From an archaeon (GTDB lineage Archaea > Thermoproteota > Nitrososphaeria > Nitrososphaerales > Gagatemarchaeaceae), in the NCBI GenBank assembly GCA_021827865.1, contig JAKAUC010000009.1:496001-560000 (forward strand): 64,000 nt of DNA, in the 5' to 3' direction. Below are positions 58,497-64,000 of the stretch, piece by piece. The position numbers and the translations under genes were made by a program. Below the pieces are notes generated by a model that worked only from the letters and a program-made list of their open reading frames with translations, was not told where the DNA came from and searched no databases. Within the stretch, counting starts at the first letter, position 1, and each line of letters begins with the position of its first letter.

Positions 58497-59719
58497 ATGC
58501 TCAGCCCCTGAAGGAGCCGCCTCCCCGCCTCTGTCACCGTGTATGAGAGTATCTTCGGACCGCCCCCGCCCTCCTTCGGCTCGAGTAAGAGGTACCCTTC
58601 CGAGTGGAGCCTGTCCACCTCCGCCGCGACGTCGGCCGCAAGGAACTGGGGAGAGAGGTATGAGACAATGGACTGTCTGTTTGCAGCATCATATCTTGAA
58701 ACCTCGTCGAGGATCGCCCTCGTGAGCTCTGGGCTTGCCCTCGTCGGAGTGCTCTGAGGGAGGCCAACGGACGCGCGTTTCGACCTTATGAAGCGGGGTG
58801 CGAAACCCAGAGATGCTCCGGAGCGGTCGTCGCAGACTGTGTAGGAGCACGCGAGGGCAGCGGCCTGTCTTGGGGTCCTGAGGTGGTTCCATGCCTCGCT
58901 GGAGTAGAGCCTCACTGGCATGGAGTCCGTGAGTTGGTCGCTCAACAGAGCCGGCAGCGGGGTCGAGAGGATGAGGTGGATCTGAGACTCCAGGAGCCCT
59001 GCGAGGAGCTTCCCAGAGTGCTGGAGGCGGGCGAGGTTCCTGAAGAGGCGGTGGGCCCCTGTGACAAGAAGGGCGTCGGGGCCCGAGGCGGCTCTCGAGA
59101 GGAGGTACACGAGCTTGGCGAGGTAGAGCCCTGCGGCGAGCTCGGCCGCCTGGGGGTAGGGGGCCGTCGCAAAGCTCACGAGTGCTCCCCCTTCCGTCAG
59201 TGAGTCGAAGGACTCCCCCCTGGTCGCGTCGAGGTGGCGGAGGGCGCCGATCCTCCCCCTCAGCTTGTCGACGTAGTAGCCCCTGAACCCTTCGACCGCC
59301 CCGAGGACGTCGTACAGCGAGGTGGGGGTGGCGAGGTCGTCCTGCTCCGAGAGCCTCTGCAGGGCGGCTGAGAGGATCGCCTCCTCCTCTGATGCGAGGT
59401 CCAGGGCCGCGGCGTAGGCGGAGGCGACGAGTTGACCGTGGGTCGCGTCCTCTCCCTCAAGGTGGAATGACTCGTAGAGCATTGCGCGGTAGTCGAGGGC
59501 GCGGTAGTAGCCGCGGACCTCCTGAGACACCGAGCCGTCGAGGTCCAGGACTGTCAGCCTCGACCCCGCTTCGGCCCCTGCGTAGGCGAAAAGAGTCGCC
59601 ATGGGACCGGCCTCCCTCCCCAGGATGAGGATGCGGTCTCCCAGCCCCCGGACCCCGACGCGGCCCCTGGTCCCATCCAGGGCGTATCCAAGCCAGCCTG
59701 CGGCGCCGTGTGCGTTCAA
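58493..59719 (-). CDS. HerA-like protein with degenerate Walker motifs and C-terminal wHTH
   Basis: A 408-residue protein. RILILGREAGPMATLFAYAGAEAG occupies the Walker A position but lacks GKS/T. LLVTGAHRLF occupies the place of a HerA/VirB4-type Walker B DEAH-R segment but has TG for DE. The segment ILSTPLPALLSDQLTDSM matches the HerA sensor region TxxPxxL. The last about 80 residues (FLAADVAAEVDRLHSEGYLLLEPKE) form a winged helix. It is thus a pseudo-ATPase relative of FtsK/HerA pumps. It starts at TTG 59719, leaderless after the box A CCTTAAGCA. Confidence 0.62.
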   Translation of the reverse strand: MNAHGAAGWLGYALDGTRGRVGVRGLGDRILILGREAGPMATLFAYAGAEAGSRLTVLDLDGSVSQEVRGYYRALDYRAMLYESFHLEGEDATHGQLVASAYAAALDLASEEEAILSAALQRLSEQDDLATPTSLYDVLGAVEGFRGYYVDKLRGRIGALRHLDATRGESFDSLTEGGALVSFATAPYPQAAELAAGLYLAKLVYLLSRAASGPDALLVTGAHRLFRNLARLQHSGKLLAGLLESQIHLILSTPLPALLSDQLTDSMPVRLYSSEAWNHLRTPRQAAALACSYTVCDDRSGASLGFAPRFIRSKRASVGLPQSTPTRASPELTRAILDEVSRYDAANRQSIVSYLSPQFLAADVAAEVDRLHSEGYLLLEPKEGGGGPKILSYTVTEAGRRLLQGLSM

Positions 59720-59758
59720 CGGATGGATGCGCCCGGGGTTTGCTTAAGGCGCTGACGC

Positions 59759-59793
59759 ACAACTTGTTAGAACAACTTGTACTGACAACTTGT
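59759..59793. repeat. Three tandem ACAACTTGT repeats with 13-bp period
   Basis: ACAACTTGT occurs at 59759-59767, 59772-59780 and 59785-59793, each start exactly 13 bp apart, between the HerA-like gene (minus) and the wHTH gene (plus). The third copy abuts the box A (TTCTTATC, 59793-59800) of the wHTH gene. The regular spacing suggests cooperative binding of an oligomeric regulator, most simply the wHTH protein itself. Confidence 0.7.
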
Positions 59794-59823
59794 TCTTATC
59801 GTCCCCCTCCGCGCTGAAGGCGG

Positions 59824-60087
59824 TTGAAGAACAGGGACACGACGGTGATCCTCTGGGTCCTCCTCAGGGCGCTTGCGTCGGGCCCCCAGATCCCGTCCAA
59901 GCTGGCCCGGGTCGCCAACGTCCCGTTCGGCAGGCTCGAAGAATACCTTGGAACCCTTGCAGCCAGGGGGTTGGTGAGGGTGGAACCGGCGGATGGGCAC
60001 GAGATGTACTCCATCACCCTGGTCGGGATGGACGCGCTTAACCATCTCGACTCGGGCCTTAGGATGCTCTTCCCCGCCCTGGAGTGA
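59824..60087 (+). CDS. Winged-helix transcriptional regulator (87 aa)
   Basis: A one-domain winged helix: TTVILWVLLRALASGPQIPSKLARVANVPFGRLEEYLGTLAARGLVRV and then a wing MYSITLVGMDALNHL. It starts with TTG 59824, about 25 nt after the box A TTCTTATC, hence leaderless. Its own promoter is preceded by the ACAACTTGT repeats, and a fourth inverted copy lies at its stop codon. This is a strong sign of autoregulation and of control of the next gene. Confidence 0.8.
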   Translation: MKNRDTTVILWVLLRALASGPQIPSKLARVANVPFGRLEEYLGTLAARGLVRVEPADGHEMYSITLVGMDALNHLDSGLRMLFPALE

Positions 60088-60095
60088 CAAGTTGT
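60087..60095. promoter_or_regulatory. Fourth, inverted copy ACAAGTTGT
   Basis: ACAAGTTGT, the reverse complement of the upstream repeat, overlaps the wHTH stop codon by one base and lies about 9 bp upstream of a box A (GTTATAAG, about 60104-60111) for the membrane-protein gene. The regulator probably also controls that gene. Confidence 0.6.
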
Positions 60096-60134
60096 GAGCA
60101 TGGGTTATAAGCGGTGGAGGACATGAAGCGGGCC

Positions 60135-60503
60135 ATGCCCGAAGAAAAGGACGCCGGCGTCTCGATAATCGAACTCCAGGAGGAATTCATACAGCACATG
60201 GAGCGGGGCGGGAAGAAGATCAGGCTCCTATCCCTCGTCGCCACCATAGTCGGCGCCTATTTTGCAGTCAGCTACTTCGTCCAGCTGGTGGTCCTCCCCT
60301 ACGGACTGGGGATTACAAGCCAGACGGTGGACCTGGTGAACCCGGGCCTGGTGGGGCTTGGCATCCTGAGCCTCGCCATCTCGCTGCTTTGGTGCTACGC
60401 CGGGGTGAGGAACCTCCTGTTCGAGAGGAAGCTCGCTGAAAGGATCAGGGAAGTGAGGGAGCTCCAGGCGGAGAGCGCGAAGAAGTACGGGCTCGGGACC
60501 TGA
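60135..60503 (+). CDS. Two-helix membrane protein of unknown function
   Basis: Started at ATG 60135, about 25 nt after the box A, which gives 122 residues; the tracked GTG 60114 would be upstream of the expected transcript start. After a charged N-terminus (ELQEEFIQHMERGGKKIR) come two transmembrane helices (LLSLVATIVGAYFAVSYFVQLVVL and LVGLGILSLAISLLWCYAGV). A charged helical tail ends it (FERKLAERIREVRELQAESAKK), probably a coiled coil. Likely controlled by the wHTH protein. No family is recognised. Confidence 0.7.
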   Translation: MPEEKDAGVSIIELQEEFIQHMERGGKKIRLLSLVATIVGAYFAVSYFVQLVVLPYGLGITSQTVDLVNPGLVGLGILSLAISLLWCYAGVRNLLFERKLAERIREVRELQAESAKKYGLGT

Positions 60504-60745
60504 CTAGGGCGGTCGTGGACCTCTCCGCCATCGGGGTCAAGGTCTTCCTGGCCCAGGGCCCCCAGGAGCGGGGCACGTCAGGAACTCGACGAGGCGTACC
60601 CATTCATGAAGGAGGGCCGCGAGGTCGTCACAAAACTCGCCTGAGGGCACAGGAGGAGGCCCGAGGTCACGTCGTTCACCCAGGCCGCTGTGGTGGCGGC
60701 CGCACCTGCGCAACATTAATCATGCGGGCCCCCTGATCCACCACC
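60504..60745 (+). pseudogene. Possible gene remnant
   Basis: The plus strand reads a protein-like stretch VDLSAIGVKVFLAQGPQE in one frame, then DEAYPFMKEGREVVTKLA and a stop in another. The frame change and the lack of a start with a promoter suggest a decayed or frameshifted gene of unknown family. A box A (ACATTAATC) for the following PPOX gene closes the region. Confidence 0.3.
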
Positions 60746-61129
60746 ATGCAACTTTCAAACCAGGCGAGGGAGCTTTTGGACGGGAAGAACTTCGCATGCG
60801 TGGCGACGATCATGCCCGACGGATCCCCCCAGGTGGCGCCGGTTTGGGTCGAGCGGGACGGGGACACAGTGGTGCTGAACGCCACCGAGTCTAGGCAGCG
60901 CACAAGGAACCTCAAGAGGGACCCGCGGGTCGCCCTCGCGGTTTTCGACATGGCCAACCCGTACAAGAAAGTGCTGATCCGCGGCAGAGCCGTAGAGATA
61001 ACGCGGGAGGGAGCCGAGGATCATATCGACAGGCTGTCTGTGAAATACAACGGGAGGGAGTACCCTGACCACAGCCTTGACGACCCCAGGACCATCATCA
61101 GGATAGTCCCGGAGCGCGTCACACACTGA
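60746..61129 (+). CDS. PPOX-class F420-dependent protein
   Basis: A 127-residue split-barrel protein: NQARELLDGKNFACVATIMPDGSPQVAPVWVERDGDTVVLNATESRQRTRNLKRDPRVALAVFDMANPYKKVLIRGRAVEI. This is the F420/FMN-binding PPOX class found widely in actinobacteria and archaea, with the DGSPxVAPVW motif. The box A ACATTAATC lies about 30 nt upstream. Reaction unknown. Confidence 0.88.
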   Translation: MQLSNQARELLDGKNFACVATIMPDGSPQVAPVWVERDGDTVVLNATESRQRTRNLKRDPRVALAVFDMANPYKKVLIRGRAVEITREGAEDHIDRLSVKYNGREYPDHSLDDPRTIIRIVPERVTH

Positions 61130-61174
61130 GGCTGCGGGGCCAGGGACCTTCGGCGGGGGAGCGCCCGCCCTGGT

Positions 61175-62635
61175 CTATTTCTCTGGCTGCTTCCTGAAGA
61201 CGTAGTTCTTGGAGGCCAAGGAGAAGATTATCGCCAGGAACATGGCCGCTATGCCGAGGTAGAACACGTAGTCGAAAGCGGTAGCGTTCGGGAAAGACAA
61301 GGGAATCAGGACCCCGTCGTGGGGGACCCGGATGGTCGTGGTATAGGTGCTCATGATGGTCGTGGCGACCACCGGCCCTATGGCGCCCCCTATGTTCCTG
61401 AGCATCGTGTTGAGGCCCAACCCAGTGGCCACTGTCTCCCTGGGGAGTGAGACGCTGATCATGTTGACAATTGGGATTATGACCGCCACCGCCCCGACCA
61501 TAGAGATCGCCACGGCTATGACGACGTCGGTGGTGGTCGCCCTGTTGTAGACGAACAGCGTGAAGCCGGCTATGGCTATCGCCCCTCCGACCACCAGGGC
61601 GGGCTTGGGCCCGGCTTTGGTGACGACCCTCCCCACAAGCGGTCCCGCTATCAGCATGAGGACTGCCGCCGGCCCGATGGTCAGCCCGGCCGAGATAGGG
61701 TCGAGCCCGAGGCCGAGGGGGGCCGGGTCTTCGGCGTAGAAGGTGACAGCGAAGAAAAGCATGAAGAGCCCGATCCCAGAGATTATGCCGATGCCGTTGG
61801 CCACCAGGACGTTCCGTATGCGGAGGAGGTTGAGCTGTATCAGTGGGTTGGACTTCCTGCTCTCGGCGACGAAGAACCCGACGGTCAGGGCGAGCCCCGC
61901 CCCAAGCGCTCCCAGGCCGTAGGGCGAGTACCACCCGTCATAGGGCCCCTCGGTCAGGTAAAGGAGGACCAGGGAGACCCCCGCCATGAGAAGGACCACC
62001 GTCTCGTAGCCCACCTTGCGGCCGGTCCCGGGATGCCCCCGCGGAAGGAACCGGGCGACGACGGCGAAGAGTACCAGGCTGAGGATGAAGGCCGAGTGGA
62101 AGGCCCACTGCCAGCCGAAGTCCTGGATGATGTAAGAGCCCCCTATGAGCCCTGCGGCAGCCCCGATGGCGAAGGTCGCGCTTACCACCCCCTGGGCGGT
62201 CGCAATCCTTTCGTTCGGGAATGTCTCCGCGATAATGGCGAGCGCGAGCGGGACTATGGCGAACCCAATCCCCTGGATAGCCCTGGCAGCTATGAGGAAG
62301 TAGATCGTGGGGGAAAAGCCAGCCATCCCGACGCCGGCGGTGTAGAAGACCAGGGCGATCAGGAACATCCTCTTCTTGCCGTAGCTGTCACCCCACTTCC
62401 CGAACAGTGGTGAGACGGCCGAACCCACGATCAGGAAGGCGGAAGTGATCCAAGCCACAGTCCCCTCGGTGGTCGAGAAGAACGTCTGGATTGTTAGTAT
62501 TCCAGGGATAATCATCGTCTCTACATAGTTCAGCAGCAGCGACACGCCCACCATCGCGAGTAACGCCCTGAGCTGATGGGACGTTGTCCCATTGGGGATC
62601 CCAGGTTGAGCGGCGTCGGTCGACTGAGGCTGCAT
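61175..62635 (-). CDS. MFS transporter, DHA2 (14-helix) family
   Basis: A 486-residue drug:H+ antiporter type carrier with 14 predicted helices. VAWITSAFLIVGSAVSPLFGKWGDSYGKKRMFLI contains the A motif (GKWGDSYGKKR), and IGIISGIGLFMLFFAVTFYAEDPAP is in the second half. It probably exports drugs or other amphiphiles. A box A (TTTTATAAC) lies about 30 nt upstream of the start. No regulator gene is next to it. Confidence 0.9.
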   Translation of the reverse strand: MQPQSTDAAQPGIPNGTTSHQLRALLAMVGVSLLLNYVETMIIPGILTIQTFFSTTEGTVAWITSAFLIVGSAVSPLFGKWGDSYGKKRMFLIALVFYTAGVGMAGFSPTIYFLIAARAIQGIGFAIVPLALAIIAETFPNERIATAQGVVSATFAIGAAAGLIGGSYIIQDFGWQWAFHSAFILSLVLFAVVARFLPRGHPGTGRKVGYETVVLLMAGVSLVLLYLTEGPYDGWYSPYGLGALGAGLALTVGFFVAESRKSNPLIQLNLLRIRNVLVANGIGIISGIGLFMLFFAVTFYAEDPAPLGLGLDPISAGLTIGPAAVLMLIAGPLVGRVVTKAGPKPALVVGGAIAIAGFTLFVYNRATTTDVVIAVAISMVGAVAVIIPIVNMISVSLPRETVATGLGLNTMLRNIGGAIGPVVATTIMSTYTTTIRVPHDGVLIPLSFPNATAFDYVFYLGIAAMFLAIIFSLASKNYVFRKQPEK

Positions 62636-63006
62636 CTTTCGCAGGCCCCTTCGGGGGTTCGTTATAAAATGCCCTGAGTCCTTTTCCGTGTTCCCGGCCC
62701 CCGAGAATCGGGCCTCACTCCTGGATGCTAATCGGAGCCCGCTTCCGCCGGAGCTTTAGAGAAGAGATGTGCCATGACCGCGGGGACGGGTGACGACCTC
62801 CCGAAGATGCGGACGGCCGACGACGAGACGGACAAGAAGGTGAGAGCGGAGCTCGACCAGTAGCTCAGTAGGGTGCAACCAAAAAGGGGGAGCCTGTCCT
62901 GGCCTGCGCCACCAAACTGGTCATCGGCCGGGGGCCCCCCGGTCCACCCTGAGGCCAGGCCATGCGAAGGAGACCCGGGCGGAATGGGTTGCAGGGGGCC
63001 GGAGAT
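62636..63006. other. Intergenic region with a possible mini-ORF
   Basis: It contains the box A of the MFS gene near 62665. On the plus strand, ATG 62774 opens a 29-codon frame to TAG 62861-62863 with an acidic product (MTAGTGDDLPKMRTADDETDKK). It could be real but lacks support. The rest is GC-rich without ORF or RNA features. Confidence 0.3.
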
Positions 63007-63738
63007 TCACGTCGATTTTGCATCCTTCCTCAGCACTATCCTGACGTCCACCGCCAGCGTCCCCCTCGGATAGACGAAGAGCGGGTTGATGTCGATGGAG
63101 TCGATCTCAGGGACGTCCGTGATGAGCCTCCCAACCGCGACCAGCGTCTCGGCTGCCGCACCGACATCCAGTGGGGGCGACCCCCTGAACCCGGCCAGGA
63201 GCCTGGACGCCTTGGTCCCACCCATCATGTCCAGGGCCTCCCCCTTCGTGAGGGGGGCGAGGCGGAAGGACACGTCCCTGAACAGCTCCACGTAGACGCC
63301 CCCCAGGCCGAACATCACGGCGGGACCGAATTGGGGGTCGCGCGTAGCGCCCGCCACGAACTCGTGGCCCCTGGGCGCCATGCGCTGCACCAGAATCCCT
63401 TCCACGACGGCCTCGGGCTCCGCCCGCTTCACGTTGCCCAGGATTTCGGCGTAAGCCGCCCTGACTCCTGCCGCGGAGCTGACCCCCGCCTTCACTCCCC
63501 CCACGTCGGACTTGTGGAGGATGTCCTTGGAGACCACCTTCAAGACGACCGGGAACCCGAGAGCCTTTGCCCTGAGGACGGCCTCCTTTCCGGACCGAGC
63601 CAGCGCCGACTCGGCGACCCGGATCCCATATGCCGCGGCCACCCTGTCGGCCTCGGACTCCAAGAGCCCCCGCCGGCCGGACCTCGCCGCGGCAGCGACA
63701 ACCCTCGACACCGTTTTGTGGGCGTCACGCCGGGTCAT
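63007..63738 (-). CDS. NDP-forming acyl-CoA synthetase, beta subunit (ATP-grasp)
   Basis: A 243-residue ATP-grasp_5 domain protein. KALGFPVVLKVVSKDILHKSDVGGVKAGV is the diagnostic segment. The C-terminal metal-binding part is DSIDINPLFVYPRG. It forms the nucleotide-binding half of ADP-forming acetyl/acyl-CoA synthetase, which makes acid plus ATP from acyl-CoA, ADP and phosphate. Its ATG overlaps the alpha-subunit stop by 4 nt (ATGA), so both subunits are translated together. Confidence 0.9.
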   Translation of the reverse strand: MTRRDAHKTVSRVVAAAARSGRRGLLESEADRVAAAYGIRVAESALARSGKEAVLRAKALGFPVVLKVVSKDILHKSDVGGVKAGVSSAAGVRAAYAEILGNVKRAEPEAVVEGILVQRMAPRGHEFVAGATRDPQFGPAVMFGLGGVYVELFRDVSFRLAPLTKGEALDMMGGTKASRLLAGFRGSPPLDVGAAAETLVAVGRLITDVPEIDSIDINPLFVYPRGTLAVDVRIVLRKDAKST

Positions 63739-64000
63739 CGCAGCTCGCCTCCGCCTTTGAACTTCTCCAGTTGCCTGTGGCGGGCCATGAGTGCGTACAT
63801 GGCGTCCACCGCCCGCTCGGCGCTTGGATAGACCGCGAACCTCTTCTCGAGCATCCTCGAATAGGCGACCTGCGAGAGGTGTCCACCGACGAAGGCGGCG
63901 GTGATCGGCTTCTCCAAGATGTCCCTGTCCCTGGCGTCCAGCATCGCCTGGGCTACGAGAATGGGGTCTATGTTGGCCGTCTGGCAGAAGAGGGCGATTA
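63735..64000 (-). CDS. NDP-forming acyl-CoA synthetase, alpha subunit (C-terminal part)
   Basis: The frame stays open to the window end, so the gene starts beyond 64000; the ATG at 63944 in the track is internal. The visible about 88 residues (ALFCQTANIDPILVAQAMLDARDRDILEKPITAAFVGGH) match the end of the succinyl-CoA synthetase-like alpha subunit, with the ligase-CoA region ending in a helical tail. It pairs with the adjoining beta subunit. The phosphohistidine residue is outside the window. Confidence 0.85.
   Translation of the reverse strand, partial: IALFCQTANIDPILVAQAMLDARDRDILEKPITAAFVGGHLSQVAYSRMLEKRFAVYPSAERAVDAMYALMARHRQLEKFKGGGELR

Noticed and set aside
63036-63221. Ser/Arg-rich minus ORFs over the acyl-CoA synthetase beta gene.
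   Set aside because: Shadow frame of a clear ATP-grasp gene.

Overview
The window looks like a GC-rich archaeal chromosome segment. Marker genes are archaeal: aIF1A, aEF-2, proteasome alpha subunit, SBDS, the exosome trio Rrp4-Rrp41-Rrp42, L37Ae, Pcc1, prefoldin beta, CTP-dependent riboflavin kinase and an XPF-type nuclease. Many starts are leaderless, with a TATA-like box A about 25 nt upstream. Two tRNA genes appear to carry more than one intron each. Together this points to the Thermoproteota/TACK side, most likely a non-ammonia-oxidising member of the Nitrososphaeria (Thaumarchaeota) or a close neighbour. The lineage is an inference; no rRNA gene is present.

Layout. 1-8.3 kb: a truncated MFS carrier, an LhgO-like FAD oxidoreductase, aIF1A, a DEAD-box helicase, a mini zinc protein, a second MFS carrier and an orphan family-5 solute-binding protein. 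8.6-10.9 kb: an AAA+ ATPase, a Bat-type HTH_10 regulator and a winged-helix regulator, with matching palindromes upstream of both promoters. 11.3-15.4 kb: large secreted Ser/Ala-rich proteins and a membrane-anchored winged-helix protein. 15.5-17.3 kb: split tRNA-Asp, a C2HC mini zinc finger, Tag glycosylase and a DapA-family aldolase. 17.7-24.5 kb: a leaderless mini-ORF with a membrane protein and wHTH, then an SQD1-like synthase, GT4 glycosyltransferase, MFS carrier, membrane wHTH and a secreted protein. 24.5-33.5 kb: a PH-like/wHTH protein, GH38 mannosidase, a four-gene overlapping operon (GyrI-like, SixA-like, NADP/F420 reductase-like, PPOX), SnoaL-like and DinB-like proteins, and GrpB.

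33.5-38.2 kb: split tRNA-Lys, endonuclease IV, DoxX, an isochorismatase-fold protein, small archaeal proteins, a JAMM protease and a class I amidotransferase. 38.3-43.9 kb: the proteasome/SBDS/exosome/L37Ae/Pcc1/prefoldin/DHH information-processing superoperon. 43.9-50.1 kb: an isoprenoid/flavin block: IDI-like NUDIX, RibK, the RbkR riboflavin regulator and a riboflavin-type ECF transporter (S, A1, A2, T) read divergently from rbkR across a perfect palindrome, followed by XPF nuclease and NpdG. 50.3-55.7 kb: flavin reductase, M1 aminopeptidase and aEF-2. 56-60.5 kb: a mini zinc protein, then a three-gene operon of a degenerate HerA-like protein, a RadA paralogue and a membrane protein, divergent from a wHTH regulator with 13-bp-spaced operator repeats. 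60.7-64 kb: PPOX protein, a DHA2-type MFS carrier and an NDP-forming acyl-CoA synthetase (beta and alpha subunits) cut by the window end.

The best candidates for undescribed biology are the degenerate HerA/RadA-paralogue/membrane operon, the AAA+/HTH_10/wHTH regulatory cassette with shared operators, the tandem-operator wHTH unit, the multi-intron tRNAs, and a set of tiny cysteine-rich zinc proteins absent from the ORF track.
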